NCBI RefSeq assembly: GCF_009827655.1
Contig: NZ_WTYV01000001.1
Location: forward strand, 186,001 to 250,000
DNA: 64,000 nt
DNA from: Alteraurantiacibacter buctensis
GTDB lineage: Bacteria > Pseudomonadota > Alphaproteobacteria > Sphingomonadales > Sphingomonadaceae
Direction of reading: 5' to 3'
Shown here: piece by piece, positions 8,486 to 16,032 of the stretch
How positions within the stretch are numbered: the stretch's first letter is position 1
Layout: each line of letters starts with the position of its first letter
Position numbers and translations under genes: made by a program
The notes under the pieces: model-generated
What the model was told of the DNA's origin: nothing
What the model saw: the letters and a program-made list of their open reading frames with translations, nothing else
Database searches by the model: none

Positions 8486-9016
8486 TCAGCGCGCCACAAA
8501 CACGCCGCAGGCTTCCCGGTCGCCGCTGTTGCCGGCGGGATCGGTGCGCTGGTCATCCTCGCCCGCGTGGACCACGAAGGCCGAGCCATCGGCATCGAAC
8601 ATGCCCGCCAGCGTGGCCGCAGGGTCCAGCGCATAGGTCAGCATGCCGGTGCCGTTCGCGCCCACGTCGATATTGGGCATGTCGCCCGCGTGCTGGCCGG
8701 CTGCGCCTTCAAGCCCGTGGGTGGCCCCGCCGGGGTTCCAGTGGCCACCAGCGGCGGCGAAAGTGGGCTGGCAAGCGCCGGTGGTGTGCACGTGGACGCC
8801 GTGCTTGCCGGGGGACAGGCCGCGCACGGTGACCACCAGTTCGATCCGCCCGTCGGGCCGCTGCATCGCCACGGCTGCGCCAACAGGGGTGCCATCGGCC
8901 TTGGCCAGCGTGGCGGTGGCGACGCTGCGTTCCCCATCGGCACCGGTGGTGGCGCAGGCGGCCAGCGCAAGACTGGAGGCAGCGGCGGTGAGGGCAAGGC
9001 GCAGGGTTGCGGGCAT
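8486..9016 (-). CDS. sodC: Cu/Zn superoxide dismutase, lipoprotein
   Basis: A 176-residue copper/zinc superoxide dismutase. The N-terminal signal sequence ends in LALAAC, a lipobox, so it is predicted to be anchored to the periplasmic face of a membrane. Metal-binding signatures are HGVHVHTTGAC, GGHWNPGGATHG and QHAGDMPNI, plus the late FVVHAGEDDQ copper ligand. Two cysteines (GAC and EACGVF) would form the usual disulfide. ATG at 9016 follows AAAGGA by 7 bp. The gene ends the minus-strand run of exported enzymes and is convergent with the ThDP gene, with only 12 bp between them. It may protect periplasmic oxygenase chemistry from superoxide. Confidence 0.93.
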   Translation of the reverse strand: MPATLRLALTAAASSLALAACATTGADGERSVATATLAKADGTPVGAAVAMQRPDGRIELVVTVRGLSPGKHGVHVHTTGACQPTFAAAGGHWNPGGATHGLEGAAGQHAGDMPNIDVGANGTGMLTYALDPAATLAGMFDADGSAFVVHAGEDDQRTDPAGNSGDREACGVFVAR

Positions 9017-9058
9017 GGTCAATCCTTTCGTGATACTCAGCCAATTGCCGGGCGGGCG

Positions 9059-10360
9059 TCAGGTTCCCGCGGCAGACAATACCGCCAGTACCAGCGCCCG
9101 CGCACCCGGCACAATGGCCAGGTCTGCTGCTGGCGCAAACTGCGGCGCGTGGTTGGCGGGCACGGCCTCGCCGCGCGCCGCCAGATCGGCCAGCACGGCG
9201 GGATCGTAGGTGCCCACGTTCAGGAACAGCCCCGGCACTGTCTGCTCAGGCGCAACCAGGAAGGCGAAGTCCTCGCTCGGCGGAACGCCGGGCAGATAGG
9301 CGGGGACGTAGGTCACCTGATCCCCCAGCGCGGGGCCCAGCACCGCCATCGCCCGGGCCACGGCGGCGCTGTCGTTCACCAATGGGGCACCGGCGCTGAA
9401 GTGGTTCATCGTCGGCTCGGGCGCACCGGCGGCCGCCGCGCTGGCGCGGGCGACGCGCTGCATCCCGTCGTTCAGCAGGCGGCGCACATCGGGATCGAAG
9501 GCGCGCAGGGTCAGGCGCAGGGTAGCGCTGTCCGGGATGATGTTGGCCGCGGTGCCCGCCTGGAAACTGCCCACGGTGATTACGCCGAAGGCATTCTCCG
9601 GCCGCTCGCGCGCCACAATGCTCTGCACATCGGTCACGAATCGGGCGGCGATCACCACCGGGTCGATCGTCTGGCTGGGCATGGAGCCGTGCCCGCCGCG
9701 CCCGTGGAACACGATCTCCCACGCGTCGGAGGCGCTCGCCACCGTGCCGTCCTTCACCGTCACCGCCCCGGCGGGGGCGTTGCTGGAGTGGGAGGCGATG
9801 GCCAGGTCAGGCCTCGGGAAGCGGGTGTAGAGCCCGTCCTGAAGCATGGCGATCGCACCGCGCAGGCCTTCTTCCGCCGGCTGGCCGATGAACACCAGCG
9901 TGCCGTGCCAGGCGGCGCGGTTGCCCGCCAAGGCCGTGGCCGCGCCCAGCCACCAGGTCATGTGCAAATCGTGCCCGCAGGCATGCATCACGCCGGGTGT
10001 GGCACTGGCATAGGGGAGGCCGGTCTTCTCCTCCAGCGGCAGGGCATCCATGTCGGTGCGGACCAGGATCGTGGGGCCGGGGCCGTTCTCCAGCACGGCG
10101 ACAACGCCGGTGCCGCCCACCCCTTCGGTAACGGTAAAGCCCAGGTCACGCATCCGCGCCGCCAGCACACCCGCGCTGCGTGTTTCCTGGAAGGCCACCT
10201 CGGGATGCTGGTGCAGGTCGCGGTAGATCGCCCCAAGGTCTTGCGCCGAGGCATTCAGCGCAGCATCGACCCAGCCCCGCATGGCGGACGGGTCTTGCGC
10301 CACGGCAGGAAGCGGCGCAGCCAGCAGCGCCAGCGCGGCGATGCGGGCAAACGCCTTCAC
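9059..10360 (-). CDS. Exported M20-family amidohydrolase (hippurate hydrolase-like)
   Basis: A 433-residue M20 peptidase/aminoacylase. A signal peptide (FARIAALALLAAPLPAVAQ) precedes the catalytic domain, so the enzyme is periplasmic, unlike most cytosolic IAA-amidohydrolase/hippuricase relatives. Metal-site motifs are MHACGHDLH, GQPAEEG and, near the C-terminus, PPSEDFAFL. A GHGSMP lid-domain motif lies near the middle. The GTG at 10360 overlaps the preceding stop as GTGA, which is preferred to the GTG 18 bases upstream. Likely substrates are N-acyl or N-aroyl amino acids, with release of the aromatic or fatty acyl acid. It is translationally coupled to a DUF3237 gene. Confidence 0.88.
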   Translation of the reverse strand: MKAFARIAALALLAAPLPAVAQDPSAMRGWVDAALNASAQDLGAIYRDLHQHPEVAFQETRSAGVLAARMRDLGFTVTEGVGGTGVVAVLENGPGPTILVRTDMDALPLEEKTGLPYASATPGVMHACGHDLHMTWWLGAATALAGNRAAWHGTLVFIGQPAEEGLRGAIAMLQDGLYTRFPRPDLAIASHSSNAPAGAVTVKDGTVASASDAWEIVFHGRGGHGSMPSQTIDPVVIAARFVTDVQSIVARERPENAFGVITVGSFQAGTAANIIPDSATLRLTLRAFDPDVRRLLNDGMQRVARASAAAAGAPEPTMNHFSAGAPLVNDSAAVARAMAVLGPALGDQVTYVPAYLPGVPPSEDFAFLVAPEQTVPGLFLNVGTYDPAVLADLAARGEAVPANHAPQFAPAADLAIVPGARALVLAVLSAAGT

Positions 10361-10818
10361 GTAACGCGCCACACCCACAGCTTGATGCCGCTGGCATAGC
10401 GCGCGCCGGAGCAGACGAAGATCGACTTGTTCAGCCAGTCGTACTTGCCGATGGGGGCGATGAATTCGGGCACGGTGCGGAAATAGTATTCCGCCGGGTC
10501 CACTTCCTCGCCCCGGCGCAGGCGGTCCATCACTTCCGGCGGGCCGTGGCGCAGGCCCTTGTTGCGGATCTGGATCAGCACCCCGTCGTCGGTCTCGATG
10601 GCATAGATCGCATCGGCCACGGTCACCCCGTCGGGGCGGGTCAACTGCCAGTCAGCCGAATTGCCCATCAGCTTGCCGCTGATCAGCGGGCCTTTGACAT
10701 AGCCGCCGCTCTGGATCGGGATGATCCGCCGCGTGCCGTCCACCACCGGCCCGATCTCGCGCGGGGGATCGAGGTCACCCCCCGCTTCGTAGACGAATTC
10801 CAGTTCTGGCTTGATCAT
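10357..10818 (-). CDS. DUF3237 protein (copy 1)
   Basis: A 153-residue protein of the DUF3237/UPF0311 family, a small beta-barrel of unproven function. Typical features are GTRRIIPIQSGG, GADWQLTRPDG (here NSADWQLTRPDG), the charged GEEVDPAEYYFRTVPEF motif, and a C-terminus repeating the KLWVWRV strand. There is no signal peptide. It is locked into the operon by 4-bp overlaps on both sides (ATGA with the beta-lactamase-fold gene, GTGA with the M20 gene). Copy 4 at 37252-37707 is its closest relative in the window (shared GTRRIIPI and GEEVDPAEYY). A ligand-binding or isomerase role is possible but unproven. Confidence 0.85.
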   Translation of the reverse strand: MIKPELEFVYEAGGDLDPPREIGPVVDGTRRIIPIQSGGYVKGPLISGKLMGNSADWQLTRPDGVTVADAIYAIETDDGVLIQIRNKGLRHGPPEVMDRLRRGEEVDPAEYYFRTVPEFIAPIGKYDWLNKSIFVCSGARYASGIKLWVWRVT

Positions 10819-12077
10819 CGGGCGGCTCCGGCTTTGGCAATGGCGGCAAAATAGGCCACTTCGCCCGGGGTCAGCCAGGCCGGCTCCACCGGCGGGTGAT
10901 AGCTCAGCTTGACCACCACGGTGCGCGTGGCGGGATGGACATAGATATACTGGCCCGCCAGGCCAACCGCGCTGTAGGCCCCCGGCTCGCCATCCACCTG
11001 CCAGGTCTGCAGGCCATAGCCCGGGAAGCCATCTCCGCCGGTCTGGCCGGTGGGGACCATCGTGGTCATCTGCCGCACCCAGCCTTCGGGCAGCACGCGG
11101 GTATCCCCCACCATGCCATCGTCCAGCATGAGCTGCCCCAGCCGTGCCCAGTCGCGCAGGGTGGCGTTGAAGCCCATGCCGTTGAGCGCGCGGCCGGTTC
11201 CCACCGGACCATCGGCCATGAAGTGGCCGGCGTGTTCAGCGCCAAGCGGCTGCCAGATGCGGCTTTCCAGCAACGCTTCCAACTTCTTGCCCGTGGCTTC
11301 TTCCAGCACCCAGCCCAGCACGGCGGTATCCAGCGTGGCATAGTTGAACGTGCTGCCCGGCTCGGCCCGCTGGCCGATGCCTACCGCGAAGTCCGCAAAG
11401 CAGCGCTGGTTCTGCACGATGGCGCTCTCGTGGATCTGCGCCGCCAGGCTGGGGTTCTCGCCGAAGTCGTAGCGCTCCTCGATGTCGGCACCGCTGCGCA
11501 TCTGCATCACCTGGCGGATGGTGGCCTGGCCATAGGCCCCGTCGGCCAGCGCCGGCACATATTTGGCAACGGAATCGTCCAGGCTGTCGATCTCGCCTTC
11601 GGCCAGGGCCTGGCCCAGCAGCATGGCGGTAACCGTCTTGGTCATCGAAAAGCCCAGGTGCGGCGTGTCGGCCGTCATCCGGTTGCGATAGTCCTCGAAC
11701 ACCACATGCCCGTCCTGCAGCACCAGCAGGGCATTGGTGAAGGTGCCGTCCGCCCAGGCGGCATAGTCCACTCTCTGCCCGTTGAGGGTTGCCTGCGGCA
11801 TGGCCAGGTCCGGCCCGTCAGGCAGCGCACGCTCGACCTCCGGGGCATCGACCAGCCGATAGGGGAACAGCAGGTGCGTGTTGCGCAGGGTGAAGGCGTT
11901 GATCGCCGGGTTGAGCAGTTCACGCCGCATGGCGACCACGGCGGGCCCGGGGGCTGCGCCGCTGTCGATCTCGGCCTGGGTATATTCCGGCCCTGCCCCG
12001 CCCTGCGCCTCCGCCCCGTCCGCCGCCTGGCAGCCGGCCAGCAGCAGGGGGGCCAGGGTCAGGACGAGACGGTTCAC
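10815..12077 (-). CDS. Lipoprotein serine hydrolase, beta-lactamase class C fold
   Basis: A 420-residue serine hydrolase. The signal peptide ends in a lipobox LLAGC (Cys16), so a periplasmic lipoprotein is predicted. The nucleophile motif S-x-x-K is SMTK (S144, K147). A second-motif tyrosine is present in FNYATLD, where the usual YxN asparagine is replaced by threonine. The third motif is degenerate around SAVGLAGQ. Such proteins are usually esterases or peptidases rather than antibiotic-resistance enzymes. The start GTG overlaps the upstream stop (GTGA) and gives a proper signal peptide; the longer frame starting 72 bases upstream does not. Within this operon an ester- or lactone-cleaving role is plausible. 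Confidence 0.85.
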   Translation of the reverse strand: MNRLVLTLAPLLLAGCQAADGAEAQGGAGPEYTQAEIDSGAAPGPAVVAMRRELLNPAINAFTLRNTHLLFPYRLVDAPEVERALPDGPDLAMPQATLNGQRVDYAAWADGTFTNALLVLQDGHVVFEDYRNRMTADTPHLGFSMTKTVTAMLLGQALAEGEIDSLDDSVAKYVPALADGAYGQATIRQVMQMRSGADIEERYDFGENPSLAAQIHESAIVQNQRCFADFAVGIGQRAEPGSTFNYATLDTAVLGWVLEEATGKKLEALLESRIWQPLGAEHAGHFMADGPVGTGRALNGMGFNATLRDWARLGQLMLDDGMVGDTRVLPEGWVRQMTTMVPTGQTGGDGFPGYGLQTWQVDGEPGAYSAVGLAGQYIYVHPATRTVVVKLSYHPPVEPAWLTPGEVAYFAAIAKAGAAR

Positions 12078-12994
12078 GGGCGCGGGCTCCACGGCGACTG
12101 GGTGTAGTAGGGCGCCTGGTAGAAGGTGGCGACGACGGAGGAAATGCATCCGTCATTCACCTTGAAGGCTTCCAGCAGGCCCCAGCTCTGCGGCTCCTGG
12201 AAGATCGAGCGGGCCGGGCTGCCATCGGTAAGGGTGTAGGTATCCAGCACGCCCTTGTGATCGATGAAACCACGGGCCAGGGCCACCTGCCGCTCCTCGT
12301 CCACCAGGATGATGTCGCGCCGCACGCGGTTGTTGAACAGGTAGCGGCCGCTCTCGAACCCGCCCTTGATGTCGGAAAACAGCATCCCGTTCTCGCGCCG
12401 GATGGCTTCGGGCTTGAAGCAGGTGCCGCGGATTTCGCCGTTGTTGCGCTGCAGGGTGTCGAAATAGCCGTGGGCATGGGCGGCCAGCGCCCCGCGACCC
12501 ACCCGATCGCGCTGCGGCACCACCTGGTCCATCAGCGGATCAAGCTGGTATTCGGTATGGGGCGCAATCGGCGTGGGCGGGCTGGACAGGTTGCGCGCGG
12601 TGGAGATGATATGCTCCACTTCGGTGATCCGGCGGCCTTCAACCTTCAGCCGCACGGCCAGGTGGCCTTCGATCAGCCGCTGGCGGATGGGGGTAAAGAT
12701 CGCCACCTGCGCCGTTACCGGATCGGACAGGATCAGCGCCGGGCCCACGTCCTCGGTCACCGTGTCCCAGGTGCCATCGGGAAACGGCATCTCGATGTTG
12801 TTCTCGGTATAACGGACGTGATCGGCAAAGGGTGCCCGCGTGCGATCATGCGCCAGGTAGGCCGTGCGGTATTGCGCGGCGATCCCTTCCAGGCAGGCCT
12901 TGTCGCAATCCATCTCTTCCCCCGTCGCTGCCGCAGGAGCGCCCGCCAGCATGGCCAGCGCGGCCCCTGCCAGCGCCAGAACAGTTTTCCGCAT
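12074..12994 (-). CDS. Secreted SnoaL/DUF8021-like protein
   Basis: A 306-residue exported protein. The signal peptide is residues 1-23 (RKTVLALAGAALAMLAGAPAAA). A short cysteine motif MDCDKACLEGIAAQY follows, then two alpha+beta halves. The first carries TENNIEMPFPDGTWDTV and the second AAHAHGYFDTLQRNNG, resembling duplicated NTF2-like folds of the DUF8021 type known mainly from environmental bacteria and fungi. No catalytic function is established. It is preceded by GGGAGGAGAGG, lies 56 bp after a DUF3237 gene, and overlaps the lipoprotein hydrolase (GTGA). A role as a periplasmic lyase or binding protein in the same pathway is inference. Confidence 0.7.
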   Translation of the reverse strand: MRKTVLALAGAALAMLAGAPAAATGEEMDCDKACLEGIAAQYRTAYLAHDRTRAPFADHVRYTENNIEMPFPDGTWDTVTEDVGPALILSDPVTAQVAIFTPIRQRLIEGHLAVRLKVEGRRITEVEHIISTARNLSSPPTPIAPHTEYQLDPLMDQVVPQRDRVGRGALAAHAHGYFDTLQRNNGEIRGTCFKPEAIRRENGMLFSDIKGGFESGRYLFNNRVRRDIILVDEERQVALARGFIDHKGVLDTYTLTDGSPARSIFQEPQSWGLLEAFKVNDGCISSVVATFYQAPYYTQSPWSPRP

Positions 12995-13050
12995 GATCCT
13001 CTCCTCCCGTGCCGCCGGGCCATCCAGCCCGGTCGGTTGCTAGCCAAAAA

Positions 13051-13512
13051 TCAGGTGACTTCGTAGTAGCGGATCGTGGTGCTCCGGCCATCGGCGGCCG
13101 TCTCGCCGGTGCCGATGAAGAACAGCCCCGCGGTCCATTCCAGGTTGCCGCGCACGTCGGTATCCACCCAGGCGGTGATCCGGTGATAACCGTCGGGCCG
13201 GGCATAGCCCATGTTGAAGAGGTAGAACCATTCACCCGCGGCCGTCTGCAACAGGGCGTGGGTGTTGATCTCGGCCACGCCATCGGGCCGCAGCAGCGAG
13301 AAATCGCCGCCGCCGTTGCCATAGACGGTGCCCTCGATCCGGCCGGCAATGGTCCCGCCGTTGATCTTGCGGAACAGCCGCGTGCCGCTGGGGCCAGCGA
13401 TCCGCTCGGCCACGTCGTGCTGCAGCGTCAGGGTGAAGGCCGGCTCGAAGCCCACGTCGGCGATGAATTCGTCACCGTGGTCGATTGCCTGGGTCAGATT
13501 GCGGTCCACCAT
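13051..13512 (-). CDS. DUF3237 protein (copy 2)
   Basis: A 153-residue DUF3237 protein without a signal peptide. Recognisable parts are GTRLFRKINGGTIAGRIEG, GGGDFSLLRPDGVAEINTHALL, and the C-terminal FFIGTGETAADGRSTTIRYYEV strand pair. ATG at 13512 shares its A with the stop of the upstream copy 3 (TGATG), so the two are coupled. This makes a tandem of divergent paralogues, one exported by Tat and one not. The tandem suggests two compartments or a hetero-oligomer. Function unproven. Confidence 0.8.
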   Translation of the reverse strand: MVDRNLTQAIDHGDEFIADVGFEPAFTLTLQHDVAERIAGPSGTRLFRKINGGTIAGRIEGTVYGNGGGDFSLLRPDGVAEINTHALLQTAAGEWFYLFNMGYARPDGYHRITAWVDTDVRGNLEWTAGLFFIGTGETAADGRSTTIRYYEVT

Positions 13513-14135
13513 CACAGCACCTCGTAATAGGTAAAGACCGTGCGGTCCGGGTCCATGCGGCGCAGGCCGTGACCGATGAACACGGTCGAATTCATCCACG
13601 CGTGGGCGCTGTCGCTGGGCGCCTCGAAATAGGGCGAGGTGCGCATCCGCAGTGGCACCACGCTGTCCGCTGGGGCGGTGAAGTTCTGGTCGAAGGTGCC
13701 ATCGGCATTGCGCGGACGCATGGTCCGCTCAACGCTCGCACGCGCGCCGATCCGCTTCATGTAGCCGCGATTGTTGATGTAGATCGGCGTGCCGTCATCG
13801 GCGCGGAACATGTAGTGGGCATCCAGCGGACCGCCGCCGCCGCCGAAGTCCGCCCCGCCATAAGGCACCACGATGCCCGACAGGCGCGGCCCCCAGATCT
13901 CGCCGCCGATGGCCGGCACGAAAGCGCGGGAGTAGGGCGAATCGACCATGATCCGCTCCTTGAAGAACACGCTGACCGAAAAGGCATAGCGGGTGCGCAG
14001 GCCGCCGAAGTCCTTCGGTTCGGGCAGGGTGGCAGGGTCGGGCACGTTCTGCGCTTCGGCCACGGCAGAGCGCGCGGCGAGCGCCGCCCCGCCGGTTGCG
14101 GCCATGACGCGCAAGGCGTCTCTCCGGTCGATCAT
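13512..14135 (-). CDS. DUF3237 protein with Tat-like signal (copy 3)
   Basis: A 207-residue DUF3237 protein with an N-terminal twin-arginine-type signal (IDRRDALRVMAATGGAALAA), so it is probably exported folded. The mature part holds FVPAIGGEIWGPRLSG, GGGPLDAHYMFRADDGTPIY and a C-terminal HGLRRMDPDRTVFTYYEV, matching copy 2 at its end (YYEV). The start overlaps the carotenoid oxygenase stop as ATGA. Tat export of a DUF3237 protein suggests a bound cofactor or tight fold, or co-export with a partner. Family call good, function unknown. Confidence 0.8.
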   Translation of the reverse strand: MIDRRDALRVMAATGGAALAARSAVAEAQNVPDPATLPEPKDFGGLRTRYAFSVSVFFKERIMVDSPYSRAFVPAIGGEIWGPRLSGIVVPYGGADFGGGGGPLDAHYMFRADDGTPIYINNRGYMKRIGARASVERTMRPRNADGTFDQNFTAPADSVVPLRMRTSPYFEAPSDSAHAWMNSTVFIGHGLRRMDPDRTVFTYYEVL

Positions 14136-15610
14136 GCGTTACCCTCCCGTTCGTTGAGATTGAGCTGTTCGGCATCCCACCAGTAGCCGTGGACCTGGGT
14201 GGCGGCGCGGAAGGGCAGGTAGACCCGGCCCATTTCCTCCAGCCGCTGCGCGTCCACGATCACCAGTTCGGTGCGCAGGTCCGCCAGGTTGCTGGCGGTG
14301 CCGATCAGGTAGCCGTCACCCTCCTCGGTGGAGCCGCGCCGGGGCACGAAGCTGACTTCCTGCAAGGAATGCACGTCACCGGCAAAGAAGGTGTCCATCC
14401 TGCCTTCCGCCAGGTCGAACCGGGCATAGGTGTTGACCGGCTTGCGCCCCACTTCTCCGGCCCGTGCCGTGTCGAACGGGCGGCTTTGGTCGGCCATGGT
14501 GGAATAGGCATAGCGGTGCGGCAGGGTGGTGAAGCGGTGGTCCACCTTGCCCAGGTCCACGATGGGGGCGGGGAACAGCGTCTCCTCGGTCCAGCCATCG
14601 TGGCTGGAGGACAGGTCGAAGGTGTACTTGCGCACGAAGCCTTGCGCCTTGCTGGGGTCCCACGGACTGCCGTCCACGTTGGGGAAGAAGGGGAAGAAGT
14701 TGCCGTTGTAGAACGGTGCCAGCAGCGTGACGGTGTTGCCATCGGTCTGCGCGTTGAACACGTGCATCATGCAGCGTTCGGGGCCGCGGAACCAGCGCAG
14801 GTCGCTGCCATCGCCATCGCGGCGCATGATGCCGATCATGCTGGGCAGGGTCTTGTCCCACATCCAGTGGATCTTGCCCGCGCGCAGCTGCTCCATGTCG
14901 GTGTAGTAGCAGGCGAAGGGGAAGATCACGTGCTCCTGCGTCACCGCGAAGTCGTGGATCAGACTGATGTAGGGCTGCTGCTTGATGCGGATTTCGTGGG
15001 CCACGGTGCCGTGCTTGTCCACGCGGTAGAAATAGATATCGTCGCTGGCCAGGCCCGTGGCTTCATAGCCGAAGGCGTACATATCGCCGGTCAGCGGGTC
15101 GAACTTGGGGTGGGCGGTGAAGGTCTGTCCTTTCCAGCCGCCATTGAAATCATGGAAGCCGATGGTCTCCAGCGTGACGGGATCGATCTCCAGCGGCAGC
15201 GCGTCCTCCTTCACGGAAAACAGCTTGCCCGCGTGCACCGTGGGCGCAGTGTTGGACACGGTGGCGTTCATCCCCTGCACCGATTCATCATGCGTGAACG
15301 GGTTGCGGTAGAGGCCGAACTGGTTACGCCCTGCCTCCAGGTTGGAATCGAAGCGCGGCGTATGGATGAAGCGGCCCTTGTACGACACGCGGCCGTTCCT
15401 GAAGCGGAAGGCCGAGATATAGCCATCCGAATGCAGCGGGGCATCGTTGGGGAACTTGGGCGGATAGAAGAATTCGCCCCCCACGCGCACGAACATGCCG
15501 TCCATGTCCGAAGGGATGGTGCCGGTGATCTCGCAATCGGCCACCTCGCCCTCGAACCGCTGCGGGGCGAAGAACCCGTCGGTCAGCGTGCCGGGAAAAA
15601 TCTCTACCAC
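14132..15610 (-). CDS. Carotenoid oxygenase family, lignostilbene dioxygenase-like (1)
   Basis: A 492-residue seven-bladed propeller non-haem iron oxygenase. The four iron histidines are visible: H167 (TAHPKF), H219 (LIHDFA), H283 (MMHVFN) and H474 (QVHGYW). The lignostilbene-dioxygenase residues that hold the phenolic hydroxyl are present as Y101 (LYRNP) and K134 (SVKED), but position 59 is leucine rather than phenylalanine. This suggests a stilbene-like substrate different from that of copy 2. GTG at 15610 is chosen because GGGAGAGA lies just upstream and the numbering then aligns with characterised enzymes; ATG at 15625 is an alternative. The expected reaction is oxidative C=C cleavage of a phenylpropenoid or stilbene to two aldehydes. 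No signal peptide. Confidence 0.88.
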   Translation of the reverse strand: MVEIFPGTLTDGFFAPQRFEGEVADCEITGTIPSDMDGMFVRVGGEFFYPPKFPNDAPLHSDGYISAFRFRNGRVSYKGRFIHTPRFDSNLEAGRNQFGLYRNPFTHDESVQGMNATVSNTAPTVHAGKLFSVKEDALPLEIDPVTLETIGFHDFNGGWKGQTFTAHPKFDPLTGDMYAFGYEATGLASDDIYFYRVDKHGTVAHEIRIKQQPYISLIHDFAVTQEHVIFPFACYYTDMEQLRAGKIHWMWDKTLPSMIGIMRRDGDGSDLRWFRGPERCMMHVFNAQTDGNTVTLLAPFYNGNFFPFFPNVDGSPWDPSKAQGFVRKYTFDLSSSHDGWTEETLFPAPIVDLGKVDHRFTTLPHRYAYSTMADQSRPFDTARAGEVGRKPVNTYARFDLAEGRMDTFFAGDVHSLQEVSFVPRRGSTEEGDGYLIGTASNLADLRTELVIVDAQRLEEMGRVYLPFRAATQVHGYWWDAEQLNLNEREGNA

Positions 15611-15667
15611 TGTTGTCTCTCCCATAAGGCCGGCGGATTTGTGCGCCTGGCCCGTCATTTTGCCTGG

Positions 15668-15955
15668 CTAGAACACGATTCCAGCCCTGATCCGCGCCTC
15701 TTCCGAAAGGGTAGCCACCTGCCCTGCCCCCCGGTGCCCGCGCGGCGCGCGCCAGGCCGGCAGGCGGCCCGATGTGTCGCGCAGCAGCCCGTCACGGAAA
15801 TAGGCCTGGACCGGTGCCGCAGGCGTGGCGGCCAGCGCCAGCCCCGGCACCGCTCCCGTACCCGCCACCGCACCCAGCCCCAGCAGGCCCAGGGCCTGGC
15901 GGCGCGAGCAGGCAGTCAGGCGAGGGTCAGCGGATGATCGGGTAATCGTTTTCAT
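15668..15955 (-). CDS. Small Tat-signal protein, unknown function
   Basis: A 95-residue protein that is almost half signal. CSRRQALGLLGLGAVAGTGA is a convincing twin-arginine region ending near ALAA at about residue 43. The remaining 52 residues (QAYFRDGLLRDTSGRLPAWR onwards) match no family I know. It is the first gene behind a good promoter (15985-16013), followed after 57 bp by carotenoid oxygenase 1. It could be a small exported accessory subunit, or a truncated remnant of a larger Tat enzyme. Start ATG at 15955 has no strong ribosome site nearby, which lowers confidence. Confidence 0.55.
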   Translation of the reverse strand: MKTITRSSADPRLTACSRRQALGLLGLGAVAGTGAVPGLALAATPAAPVQAYFRDGLLRDTSGRLPAWRAPRGHRGAGQVATLSEEARIRAGIVF

Positions 15956-15984
15956 AATGAAGTTTCTGCCGCTCCCCCGGCCGA

Positions 15985-16013
15985 ATTACAATAGCCATTA
16001 CAATTTGCGACAA
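15985..16013 (-). promoter_or_regulatory. Predicted sigma-70-type promoter for the 15955-8486 operon
   Basis: On the minus strand TTGTCG (16013-16008), a 17-bp spacer and TGTAAT (15990-15985) form a near-consensus promoter. A second TTGTAAT lies inside the spacer, giving a direct repeat of TTGTAAT that may be a regulator site. The initiation point would be about 20-25 bases before ATG 15955. Confidence 0.55.
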
Positions 16014-16032
16014 GCGTGTGGCGGGTGCCGGA

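Noticed and set aside
8474-8500. GCGCG-tcag-CGCGC hairpin as a bidirectional terminator
   Set aside because: The stem is only 5 bp in GC-rich sequence, it overlaps the sodC stop region and has no T-run.
10815-12077. Beta-lactamase antibiotic-resistance gene
   Set aside because: Only the fold and SxxK motif match; the YxN motif is altered, and the gene sits in a catabolic operon, so an esterase or peptidase role is more likely.
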